Origin: Lunularia cruciata
Taxonomy: Eukaryota; Streptophyta; Marchantiopsida; Lunulariales; Lunulariaceae
Reading direction: 5' to 3'
Length of the DNA: 64,000 nt
NCBI GenBank assembly: GCA_948567375.1
Contig: OX419761.1
Span: 46,166,243-46,230,242, forward strand
Shown one piece after another: positions 12,207-24,049 of this stretch (its first letter is position 1; the number at the start of each line of letters is the position of its first letter). The notes under the pieces were generated by a model. That model was not told the origin of the DNA. It did not search any database and saw nothing but the letters and a program-made list of their open reading frames with translations. Made by a program: the position numbers and the translations under genes.

Positions 12207-13393
12207 AAGAATGGGATGGATAGAATTTATGAACCACCAAATCCACTTCCGCCAAACCATTGGGATTTTTGTGTCTAAGTATTATCCAAGCATCATTTCA
12301 CACAATTCATCACTTTGTGCTTTGGGTAGGATTTGTTGCATATGATCACCTTGTTTGTGGAACCCTTGATACTTTTGGTTGTAACTTATGGATAACGATG
12401 GACATGCTGCATCTATATATTAATACATTAGATAAACTGGGAGTAGTGAGATAGAGTAGTAGCCATGGTGGCAATACAAGACATTATCATTGCTATGCAG
12501 CAACAAATCAAGCACCTTACTTGATTATTGGATGAACGAGATTATCAATGACAAGAACACATAGAGAGAGCACCAGTTTGAGATAGAGAAGATAAAATCC
12601 TATTTCTAAAACCCAAAGTGTTTGAAGGCAAGAATCTTTTGGGCACAATGGAGAATTTTTGTTTGATTGTGAATGGTACTTTGAAGCTACCAATCTTCAA
12701 GATGAATGGCAACAAATTCTCTTGGCTTCTAACCAATTGGATTGTGTCATAAAACTTTGGTGGCAATTCAGAGTGGAGCTAATTAAACAAAAAATTGTTA
12801 CACCAATCTTAACATGGGTAGAATTCAAGGATGCAATATTTGGTCAATTTCAAACTATAAATGTCACCCAAGCCATATGAGATAAATTAGCAGAATTGAA
12901 GTAGATTGGCTCAATAAGGAGCTATATCATGCAATTTCAAAATATCATCATGTAAATTCTAAATATACAAGAAGGTGAAGTTCTGAATCAATTTTTGAGG
13001 GGATTAAAGTCATAAATTAAATTGGAGGTGACTATGCAAGAACCACAAAATGTGGAAGAAGCCATGCAATTGGTTGAGCGCTTTGATTCCTTGGTTGCGA
13101 CAACTTGGTTTCAATCTTCACCTACACAAAGCCTACAGTACACTATGCACGGGTGGAGGAATCGACATCAATGGAGATTGATGTTATCCAATAAAGTCCA
13201 CTTGGTATAGCAGATAGAGAAAGATTGTAACAAAATGCTGGTTATTTTTATTGTCGCCAAGTTGGACATCACATTGTTGAATGTCCACTTAGGATGTGCA
13301 ACCTCGACAAGTCGCCTAGATGGAGTTTGTAAAGAGGAATGATCAAGGAAACAAGGAATTCTAGTAGGAAATTTTGAGCCGCCTATCAAGAGC

Positions 13394-16300
13394 TTGATTA
13401 GTTCTAATGTGATTGAAAGCTTGACTTATGCAAGTTTGTTTCACTTGCAAGGTATAATATCTAATCGGGGTTGTAAGATTTTGGTTGATTTTGGAAATTC
13501 AAAGAATTGCATGTCTATGCAAGTAGTAAAGGAATTTGGTATTCCTATCAAACCAGTAATAGGAAGTAGAATAATGATGGAGGATGGTAAAAAAGGTACC
13601 TTACATCCTATTACCTTCAAGATTGGGAAGGAGTATATGGAGTGTATGAGGTTTGTAGCGGCACCTCTACACTATGATGTCATTCTAGGACTACCTTGGC
13701 TTGAATGTCATAAGGTTCAATTTGATTGGACACAACTACAAATTCAAGTACAACACCAAGGTAGGAATTTCCTATTAGGTTGTCTAGCACCTCTAAGTAA
13801 GACACCTAAGAATAGTCAGTCCTAGGATAGGAAGTTTTTTGAAAAGGTAGCCATAGAGTAAGCCTTGAAGGAAGATGAGTCCCAAGATGGGAAGTTTGCC
13901 AAGAAAGTATCCAAGGAGCAAGCTTTGAAGAAAGATGAGTCCCTAGATGGGAAGTTTGTTAGTGAAGTAGCCATAGAGCAAGCTTTGGAGGAAGATGAAA
14001 AAAAAATTGTAGTGTGAATCAAGCCAATTGCACAAGGACAATCTGAGAAGGGCCAAGAGCCTCATCAAGCAATGGTTGATCAGATAGTTCAAGAGTTTGT
14101 GGATGTGTTTTTGGATGATCTGCCAAAGGGATTACCCTCCGATCATGGTATGATCTTCAAGATTTAGTTACTACCAAGGAGTACTCCAATGAGTAGACCA
14201 ATCTATTGGCTCTCACCAAAGGAGTTGGAGGAGTTTCAAACAACACTTATAGATTTGTTGGAGAAGGACTTCATACAACATAGTACCTTGCTTTGGGGAG
14301 CACCGGTACTATTCATATTGAAGAAGGATGGAGGACTTCATTACTATATTGATTACCATGTACTTAATGAGCAAACAATGAAGAATGCATATCCTTTGCC
14401 TCGGATCGATGACTTGCTTGATCAATTGAGTGAAGCACAATACTTTTCCAAGTTAGATCTTCCTATTGGCTATTGGCAAATCCCCATTGATAGGGAGTAT
14501 GTGCAAAAGATTACCTTTGGCACAAGGTATGGGCATTTCAAGTAGAGAGTTCTACCTTTTGGGCTCATTAATGCTCCAATAGTCTTCATGGATCAAATGC
14601 ATCAGGTGTTGGATGGACTATTGGATCAATACATAGTGGTATTCTTGGATAATATCTTAATCTATAGCAAGATAGAGACAAAACATGTGAATCACATGCG
14701 AGAAGTCCTAAGATGACTACAATAATGGAAATTTTACTACAAGAAGTCAAAGTGTGCCTTTTGGCAAAAGGAAGTTACCTTCTTGGGTCACAAGATCTCA
14801 TTGGAGTGGATCAAGATGGAAGAGGAGAAAATCAATGTCATTACTAATTGGCCTACTCCAAAGGATGTTATAGAAGTATGGGCATTTAACGGATTGGTCA
14901 ATTCTTATTGACGGTTCATCCACATTATTATGCTCATGTGGTTGCACCATTGACTGATCTCTTGGGGAAGAATGCAAGCTTCCAGTGGACCACCGAGCAC
15001 AAAGAAGCATTCCAAAAGTTGAAACATATGGTGTCTTCAAGACCCATTCTTCAACCATATGATCTTTAGCTACCTTGTGTGGTTGATTTTGATGCTTCTA
15101 ACTTTGCAATTGGAACCATGTTGTAACAAGAATTCCCAAATGGACTACATCCCATTGCCTTTTATCTCACCAACTAAATATGGCTTAAAGAAATTACTCT
15201 ACTCAAGATTGTGAACAACTTGCAATGGTATACCACCACGGTATGGAGGCATTATCTCTTGGAGAAACAAGTGGTCATACAAATTGATCACAAACCATTA
15301 TTGCAGACCTTACACATAGAACACATGAAAAGTCAACATGATTGATGGGAGGAGCAACTCCAATTGTTTGACATCAAACTTGAGTATAAACCAAGTCAGT
15401 TCCATGTCATCCTTGATGCTCTATCATGATGACCTGATTTGAAGTCTCTTCCTCTCATCACGATGGCAATTACGATGGTGGCAATTGACTCCAAGGTCTA
15501 GCACAAGTTTTAGTTAGCTCTACAACAAGATCCCCTCTTCTAAATAGTACATGGTCATCTTATAGTATGCAATAAGGAGTACAACACCTTCTCCTTCAAG
15601 GAAGGCCTTCTATTCCACACGGACCAGATCTATGTTCTAGCCAAAGGTGATCTCCGACTTGTGCACCTTCAAGAAGCCCATGATTTATTAATAGTTGGTC
15701 ATATGGGTGTAGACAAGACCTTGTGTATCCTCCAACATCAATGGTGGTGGCACACCATGACACAAGATGTTCAAGAGTTTGTTTGCTTGTGAGAAATTTG
15801 CCAACACAACAAGGTCAACAACCAAAAGCCAAGTGGACTCCTTCAACCACTCCCCATTCCATCTGCTTGATGGGAATATGTGAGCTTGGATCTCATCATA
15901 TTCTTGCCTAAGACAAAGCAAGGACACATAGCAATCGTGGTGTTTGTGGATAAGTTTAATAAGAAAATCCACTTGACACCAACCTTTGATACCATAGATG
16001 CTCCAACCTTAGGGTAAAATCTACTTTGACAATGTCTTCAAGCATCATGGGATGTCATGTGTACTCATCTCTAACCATGATCCTTGATTCATTGGGAAAT
16101 TTTGGCAAGCACTCTTCTAGATACTTAGCATTAAGCTTGCTTTGTCCATGGCCTATCATCTTCAAACTAATAGACAAACCAAATGTTCAAATCATACCTT
16201 GAAGGATATGTTGCATGCCTTTATCAATGTCTACCATACCAATTGGGATGAATGTCTTGTAGTTGTAGAATTTGCCTACAATAATTCCAAATATGCAAGC

Positions 16301-16480
16301 ACCGGATTTCTCCTTTCTTTCTCAATTTTGGCCAAGATCCATTTGTTTCAGATTTTCTTCTTTCTCCTCCTCCATCATAGGTCCCTCATACTCCAACCTT
16401 CTTGACAACCATATCCCAATCTCTCTAACAAGCCAAATCTCACTTCCTTGTTGCTCAGAATTGTCATAAACAATATGCGG
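13394..16480 (+). mobile_element. Element F pol region (PR, RT, RNase H, integrase)
   Basis: The protease-like segment (ILVDFGNSKNCM then VILGLPWLECH) lies at 13440-13730. The reverse transcriptase runs about 14190-14830, with WGAPVLFILKKDGG, FSKLDLPIGYWQI and VVFLDNILIYSK. RNase H follows at 15040-15430 with IQIDHKPL-type sequence. The integrase runs 15640-16480 with GHMGVDKTL, a paired Cys region, SLDLI and FAYNNSKYAS. It is a fossil with many breaks. Confidence 0.85.
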
Positions 16481-16789
16481 GACCCCATTGTCATGACCTC
16501 ACCTTTAAAGTTGATGATAAAGTCATGTTATCCTCTAATAACCTACCCCTCCCACTTGATACCCAAGTTGGTAAACTTGCCCCTAATTGGATAGGACACT
16601 TTGATGTCACCCAAATCATCTCTCTCATTGCTTATAGACTTGCCTTACCTACTATATGCACATCCACCATGTCTTCTATGTTTCCAAGTTGAAACCCTTT
16701 GTTCCTAACCCGTTTTCCTTCTCCTCTCATGTCCAACCTCTCATGTCCTCCTCTTCCCATCCCTATGAATGATCATGAGGAGTACAAAG

Positions 16790-16970
16790 TTGATTGTATC
16801 CTTGCACATCGCCATATTCAACAAGGACACCACCAACACATATAGTACAAGGTCCTTTGGAAAGGGTATCCCCTTCATGATGCCACATGGGAACCTCTTT
16901 CTCACCTCCAAAATGCACAAATGGCCCTCCATGAGTTTGAAGCTTCAATGGCAACAAAGACATCACCAAC
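16790..16970 (+). mobile_element. Element F chromodomain remnant
   Basis: The C-terminal phrase VLWKGYPLHDATWEPLSHL followed by an acidic helix matches the second half of a chromodomain, placing F with the chromodomain gypsy lineage like E. Confidence 0.7.
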
Positions 16971-16986
16971 TAGCGGTGGGAGAATA

Positions 16987-17389
16987 TGTAACAATTTGGA
17001 GTTTAACAATGTAGTTAGTAAGGCTAACAAAGTAGAGAATAAGCCAAATTAGCCTAGAATATTCTAGAAATATCTATAAAAAAATTTGAGAAGTTTCTTG
17101 ACTAGCTTAACTTGCACCCCAAGTACATAGTTTCTAGAAGCTTCCAACTAGCTTAGTTTCTAGAAGGAAGGAAAGCTTCTTGAGAAGCTTCCTGGTTGAC
17201 TTGGCTTGCACTCTAAGAAAGTGGCTCAAGGAAGCCTCTTGAGAAGCTTCTCAAGAGACTTGTATGCTACCTATAAATACCTAAGCCAAAGCTCATGCTA
17301 CCATGCTAGGCATTTGGAGTTTACCCACATTCAAGTGTCCCAATGTGATCTTCCATTCTCCTATTTCTCTCCTTGGTCTTGGACTTTTA
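16987..17389 (+). repeat. Element F 3' LTR
   Basis: This LTR pairs with 11778-12193 and is preceded by a short purine-rich tract (GGTGGGAGAATA). It retains the TATA box and part of the palindrome array. It abuts the inverted end of copy B with no recognisable target duplication. Confidence 0.88.
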
Positions 17390-17390
17390 T

Positions 17391-18130
17391 TGAGACAACT
17401 ATGCAAATATCACTTTTGCGGTAATCAGGTAAGTAAAGTTTTTTCTCGCAAAGATACAATTGAGAATTGGTCAAACACAAAGCAAAATGACTAGATTAGT
17501 TCTTCTTGGTTGTTTCTTTGATCTCTCAAGTAGAAACTACACCCAAAAGAGAGTAACAAGTACTAATTTGCAATCTCATCACAAATTGACACTTACTAAT
17601 CACAACTCCATCAAATCTTTCCAAACAAATTTGATTATGATGATTCAGATTCTCCCAAAGATGGCTACTTCATTGAAAAACACCTTTGCCTCAAAATTGT
17701 GTTCCACCTCTCCATTGAGGCACAACTTCCTTGATCAAAATTTCTTCATATCAACACTACATTGCACTCACAAATGCAAAATACTACCAACTCTACAATT
17801 CTTCTTAGATCTATCAAGGCATTGCTCCGATTGCACTTCACTCAAGATCAAACACACAAAATGAAGATCATGGCTGTGGAATCCAACATCCAAAAAACTC
17901 ATTGACTTGCACTTTGGAATTATCCACACACTCACAAACACACACACACAAAATTGATACTCACAATTAAGTTCAAGCAACGAGCACTAAAATCAACACT
18001 TTGCTTTATCTATCTTCAAAAATTATGAATACTAAATAACATAACACTACAAATGCACTCTTTAAATAGTAAAGCAATCAACATTTGCTAACAACTATAC
18101 CATTTTACAACAACTCACAAACCTATAGAT
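17391..18130 (-). repeat. LTR-like terminal region of copy B
   Basis: Inverted relative to copy A's tail, it shares the block with GTAATCAGG and the AAAGCAAAGTG-type segment. The terminus near 17391 (TTGTCTCA on the minus strand) corresponds to TTGTCACA of copy A. Confidence 0.45.
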
Positions 18131-20830
18131 CCAAAATGACAATGCATCTCTTCATATCTGCCTCTTCATATCTCAATCTATTTTTAATCTGATCCAATGT
18201 CAACTTCTTCTTTGGCTTCCAAACCCAATGATCCTCCTATTACTTCTCCTTCTTTGGGTCTATTTGATTCTACTAATTCCTTTGCTATCTCTACCACTTC
18301 TTCACTCTGAACTACAATTGAGGTCATGGGTAACCTTTCTAATTCTTTATCTCCTTACCCACTCTTCTTTAATGTCTCAAGTAACTAATCCAAAGACACT
18401 TGTACTACTACTTCTGCTCCTTCAGACTTCTTCTCCTCCTTCACACTACTCCTAAGTCTCTCTAACTCTAAGTTCACTAAATCTAATCTAAGACTTACAT
18501 TTTCTCCTACCTCAATTATCTTCGTATCTACTCTTTCCTTTAAACGGATCAGAAGAGTGTTCATATCTACATCTTTTGCTCTCCTCTTCTGAGTTTCCTG
18601 TACAAGCAATTTCAATTCGTGCAGTCTTGCTTCCTCTAACCTTCCTTCAGACTCCGTGCTCAACATGGCTTGCAATCTTCCAACAACTTCTCTTACTAAC
18701 TCTAATGCATACCTCCAAGATCATTTTGCCTTCAACTCTTCTTGATACATCTTCAACTCATCTTCATACTTAGCAGCAAGCATCTTCTTCTCCTCCATAT
18801 ACTAAGAACTCTGTAGCTCAGCACTTCTTACCAAGCCTTGCAATCTTTCTTCCTCTTGGTGTCGGATCGCCAACTCCTTCTGCCATGCTTGATCTTTTCC
18901 TGCTACACTGTTCTTCAAGCTCTCTAACTCCTACTCCATCATAATTGCCATTGCTTTCACAGGAATGCTTTTGATGCAAACTTCACTAACCTCTTCTTTC
19001 ATCTTTGCGTCATCTACTCCTTCAACTCTTTGGCTTGACTATGCATCTCTCTTCCCCCCTTCTCTAAAGTCTTCGTCTTCAAGACTGCATCCACCCAAAG
19101 TTCCTCAGCTTCTTCTTCTCTTTGGGTTACACTCTCCCTCAATCCCTTCACATTGTCTAGCAGATGCCTCACCATCTGCAACTCATTCTGCACCTTCATA
19201 CAATCTTGCGGGATTACATTCTTCTATGCATTCAACAACGCCAACAATGGAGTCACAATTTGTGTTAAATATTTTACTCCCTCAAAGCTCTCTTCATCTT
19301 TGGCTTCATCTTCGTACTTTGTTTCTTCTCCCAAAGCCTTCCCCTGAAGTCGTGATCTTTGTACTTCTAGTGATATTGCTTCTCAGCTTTCTTCTTCCTT
19401 ACATACTGAAGTTGGACCTGCATGTTCAACCATTATTGACTTCTTGTCTCTACCTCTCTTTTGGTCTTCCTTCTTTGGCTTTGCATCCATCTCCTCCGTG
19501 GCCAATTCTAAGCAAGGGGTACCTTCTCCCTCCATATGATCAATCACCGCATGAAATGCTTCATCTTCTTCCGCTTCAATTGATTGTTGAACTTCTTCTT
19601 CACCATCACTCTCACTTCTGGATTCCTCACTCTGTAGTGTGAGCTCTGCTTCTTCTAAGTCTCCTCCTTGGGACTCTGTCTCTCCTTCAGACTCTATTTC
19701 CAAAGTCTCGTCTTTCACCGCTTTCTTACCTCATGGATTGAGTCTTTGGGTCTTTTGTTATGTCTGGGGCAACACTACCTCTTCAGGTTTAGTCTGCTTC
19801 TTTGTCTTCGGACTTCTTCCTTCCACCAGCTCCCTCTATCCTATTCTGGTGAAGTGATCATTGTTAGCTTGTAGTTGTAACATGTGGTGTTGCTCCTCTT
19901 CATCTACTTCTTGTTATAGATCAGGATGGAAATATAACACCATGCAATGCCTTTCCTCTATTGTTAATAAATTTAATCCAAGGTAGAAGTGTGTTGCAAA
20001 TGGTGCAAAGTAATGTGGAGGCAAATTGGTTCTCCAATTGATGATCATCTACCTCATTCGCTGGTGGAAGCACTTTGCCCAATTCACCTTCACTCTTGCA
20101 AACATCTGGTGGAAGAAGACTACTTGTTGCATGTTCACATATGTCATTCTTTTAGGTTTTAGCATAGCCATTATTGCTCCCACAATGCTCTACTTGATCA
20201 GGTCCCAATAGGACTGCACTTTAGAACCATTGTTAGTACACGGAGCAAAGAAAAAATTTCTGATTTCCGTGGTCTCCTCTGTAGCATCACACTTTTGGTA
20301 GAAGGTGACCCTAGTTGCCTCTCCTCCTTCCTTCCCCAATACTAACCTCCAATCCAACTCAGCCCATCAATCCAGATTTCCTCTCTTCCTCTTGACTTCA
20401 AGGCCTTCCTCAAAATTACTTGCAACTATCTCTGCCATGACGCTTTGGAAACTAAAATTTCATTTCCATGCTAGAAATGTAATGTGAAGTCTATTCAAGA
20501 CCTTGATCCATGCTGTGACATCTAACCTCTGAATTGCGAAACTCATCACTGCAAGTGCATTCTTAATCTTCTTTGCCATGATTTTCTCTCTAGTTCTTTG
20601 GCACTAAAAAACTATCTCCTCTCTTAGATGCAACACTTTAACCCCTTCTAGACTTTAGAAAATTTCACTCTCAATTGGCTTCTTGATGTGCATTATTGCA
20701 AGATGACTACTCAGAGGAGCATGATATCTATTTGACATATTTGATTCCCTCCTAAGCAATTGCAATTTTATAGTACCCCAAAGTGCAGTCATTCTTCAAT
20801 CAATTTCAAAATTGACTCCCACTTCTTCTA
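17391..20830 (-). mobile_element. Coiled-coil ORF element, copy B (LTR-type fossil, inverted)
   Basis: Read on the minus strand, this copy begins near 20750 and shows the same blocks as copy A: an N-terminal block at about 20600-20480 (FAIQRLDV then KVLNRL), a middle block with the MVLYFHPDL phrase near 19930, and a long Glu/Lys-rich coiled coil at 19720-18380. The last part is followed by a non-coding LTR-like tail (about 18130-17391) homologous to the tail of A. The long open frames on the plus strand here are antisense shadows of the acidic coiled coil. It is broken. No pol genes or second LTR were found for this copy. Confidence 0.55.
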
Positions 20831-21114
20831 CGTGTTGGTTTCTTTTCACTGTCAAGGTATTCTTCTCCTACCTCCACCGTTTCTTGAATTGTACTTTCTT
20901 GCTTGGCCTGATATGTAGAAAGGTTGTTACACCATCTTTGTATTGGCCTTTGCTTCTTGGTCCAAAGACACGCTTCTTTGGATTTGTCTCCATCCAAATG
21001 CTTCCTATTCTCAACCCCAAATCAACTTCTTTGGGTTTACTCCAAAGACACACAAGTCCATTCTTTCTTTCATAATTTGGCTTTCTTAATTTGCTTCTTC
21101 TTCAAAACTTTAAC

Positions 21115-21235
21115 AAAACAAAAAATTTGTTACCATATTTACAAAATATGAATATGTAAATATTTACAAAATATGTAAATATTTACCATATTTACATATT
21201 TACATATTTACCATATTTATTGTGTCACTATACAC
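21115..21235. repeat. AT-rich ATATTTACA repeat
   Basis: About 110 bases consist of imperfect iterations of ATATTTACA/TGTAAATAT units, able to fold back on themselves. It separates copy B from element D. Confidence 0.7.
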
Positions 21236-21239
21236 TCCC

Positions 21240-23000
21240 GTGGGGTATGTTGCTAATGTCCATCCTAAGCAAAAGCATCACTAGGTTGGTGTGTGTTATA
21301 ATTGTGGAGCAATAGACTATTGGGCATTGAGTTGTCTGAACCACAAAGATTGCCTTCCTACAACTTGTTGTATGGAATTGTAAGGCACTAGGCCATACTA
21401 GGACAACTTGCCTGTATCCACTTATGCCTTAACCATCAGTGAGGTTCATTCCTTACCCACTTCCACCCAAGACGGATGTGATTTTAAACTTCCTTAACTT
21501 GGAAGATTAACACCAGAAGATGTTGTGTTGATCAACAATGAAGATGGTTTGATTTGGAGGTGAATCAAGTCATACACTCCACCAAATGCCAAGAGAACAA
21601 CACTTCTTCTTTTGATGCCTCATTATCATCATATGTGGTAGTTATGAAGTGAAAGCTACGAAGTATGACCACCTCAAAAAGATTCTATCTAATAAGGAGT
21701 TGAAGTTGTTAAGTCAGATAAAAGAAGAATGGAGATCAAACAACCCATTGGAACCACCATAACTAAAACTTTAGTAGGTAGTGGCTTGTGAAGAAGCTGT
21801 CTTTGCTGGTCAAACCTCCAATCTGCCTTGGTATCCCACACATATTTGGAAGAAAAAGCAAGACTTGTTGGAGGACAATAAGCTCTAGAATAAACAATTA
21901 ACCCTTGCACTCTATCACGTATTAAAGAGGAATCAAATGAACCTACTAGTGATCTATAGAATCAAATTGGAAGATCTAAGATACCAAAAGTGGAGATAGA
22001 GATAAATGTGTCTCCTCTATTATTATTGACTTAGGATCAAGAGCTAATGTCATGACGTAAGAAACTGCCCATAAGTTGGACTGTACCAAGTTTGAGCCCA
22101 TACTCCACATACTTTGGTTTGCAGATCAAACACAGCGGCCACTAGGGATGTTGTTGATGGTGCCCACCATCATTGGTGGTGTGATCTTTCATGTGGATTA
22201 TATTATTTTGTGCCCTGTAACTAAGATTGCTTAACCAAAGTTGATAGGATGACCTTGATTATATGATATTGAGAGACTAGTACCAACACCATCTGAGCTT
22301 CAAAGACATCAGATCTCAAACCTATTATGGTGTGCTAGAAGAAAGTGTCTCACTTAGGAAAGACCTTGTCTTGAGAAGATGACTACACCAAGAGTTTTTT
22401 GGATAACTTGGAAGATTCTTCAAAAGAGGAAGTAGTAAACTATCTAAAGTGTTATGGGATAGACAACAGACTAGAAGAGAGTGATCATCTTGATGGTCAT
22501 GAGGAAACCTCTGTACTCTTGGGAGTGAGCCTAGTGAATCATGTTGAGGGTATTGTGAAATTTGATGATTGCTAAGATGTGATCATGGGAGAAGGATGAT
22601 TCTTAAAAATTTCTAGGTCAGTAACCTAAGAAGAAAATCAAGCATTTACCACCTTGTTTAAGGAGTATCATGGTGTCTTTGGCTTGAACATTGAAGAAAT
22701 GTTTGGCATCCCTTGGTAATTCAGCATACATTGGATAGATTTGGAGGAGAAAGAAGAACCCATTCTATAGCGGCAATACCAACTCAACCCCAAGTACTCA
22801 CTTTTGGTGAAGGATGAGATTGACAAGTACTTATGCTTAAAGATCATTTTCCCTGTACTTACCAGCAAGTGGGTGTCCCCGATCATGGTAGTACCAAAGA
22901 AGAAGATTAGGAAGAATAGAGTGTGTTAAGACTTCCAAAAGCTAAATTTAGCCATAAAGAAGGACAATACTCTCTGCCTTTCACCAACATGATTCTAGAC
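21240..23000 (+). mobile_element. Element D: Ty3/gypsy gag-protease-RT fragment
   Basis: A zinc-knuckle-like CYNCGAIDYWALSC lies near 21300. A protease-like segment (IIDLGSRANVMT, then a hydrophobic strand) lies at 22020-22210. The N-terminal part of a gypsy reverse transcriptase lies at 22670-22960 (GIPW, then EEKEEPI, RQYQLNPKYS, SPIMVVPKK). The remaining RT, RNase H and integrase are not recognised. It is broken and truncated. Confidence 0.7.
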
Positions 23001-24049
23001 CATTCAAAGTGCTTATAGGAGTTAAAGCACTTGGAGTGTCAATAGGTGAGGCATATAAGCCCAAGTACCAACATGAAATAAACTGGCTGCCAACAACACT
23101 TACTTCTAACAGCTCTTGTTGCCAAAAGTGGTTACCTATAAGATAATTGTTGGCACTCAAAAGACAAGTGTAGAAATGGAGAAAGTGGTTATCAAATGGA
23201 TTTTTTAGCATGTAGGAGAGTGGTTTCACCCAAGGGCAACATACAAAACCTTTGCATACATAACAGTCAATACCTACCTACTTTGTAACCACCAAAGGGT
23301 TGAAGAATGACCAAGATTTGAGCATATAAATTGAAGTGCTTGGAATGCAATGGCACTTTTTTCAATTCAATTTGTCTTCTTGGCTAATCAAGTAGTGCCT
23401 TGAAATTTTTTGAAGTAGTGAGTGCTAAGAATTTTCTTTTGAGAGTGGCACTTGGTGCAATCCTAAGTACTCAGCATGAAGAGAGGTACTCAATGTCACA
23501 ACCCACTTGATGTCCCCTTAAGTAGATTTTATGTTTTTTTGTTATTTGACCGAAATAAGAGCATCATGTTGAGTAAGATGATGCTTGAAGGTATAAAGTA
23601 TGGCTTATATCTCAATTACCAAGAATTTCCTAAGATTTATGAAGGAGAGTGGAGCAAATCTTCAAACAAAGGTACCACAAACACAAGTATGAGATGACAT
23701 GTCAGCAATGTTGTCACTAGCTTCAACTTCCTATTTAACAAGGAACTAACATGTAGGATGAAGAATGAGTTTTGGTCTCTATAGTCCTTGTGCCACTTCA
23801 CATATGCATGGACCATGATGCTTCACCAAATAATGCCAAAATCAAACATATCAATTGAAATGTATATATCAATGCCTTGTAAGGAGGTTTGATTGAATTA
23901 TCTTGAAGCTCTACCCATTCTTGGAGCATTTGAATTTGTGCAAGTGGGAAGTTTTTAGAAGCAAGAAGACATTGGAATCTTTGAGCAATTCAAGAAGTTG
24001 TGAAAGAGGGTGATTGGGATTGAGAGCACAAAGTGAGGACTGAATTCAA
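23001..24049. other. Degenerate stretch between D and copy C
   Basis: Short open stretches only (for example 23476-23697 plus). No domain is recognised. It may be decayed pol or spacer sequence linking D to C. Confidence 0.3.

Larger units (their letters stand above)
11778..17389 (+). mobile_element. Element F: chromodomain Ty3/gypsy retrotransposon, full length fossil
   Basis: This is a 5.6-kb plus-strand element with 5' LTR 11778-12193, tRNA-iMet primer site, gag, protease, RT, RNase H, integrase, a partial chromodomain and 3' LTR 16987-17389. Gag lies near 12460-13340 and includes a zinc-knuckle-like CRQVGHHIVEC near 13250. By eye the LTRs differ at about 8-9% of sites plus an indel, so F looks older than E. 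I could not find a matching target duplication. The element is broken, with well over ten breaks. Confidence 0.88.

Noticed and set aside
18965-19642. 225-codon plus-strand open frame
   Set aside because: It is the antisense of the acidic coiled coil of copy B, with Ser/Leu/Pro-rich composition and no domain.
21115-21235. Telomere-like repeat
   Set aside because: The unit ATATTTACA is not TTTAGGG-type; it is AT-rich low-complexity sequence.
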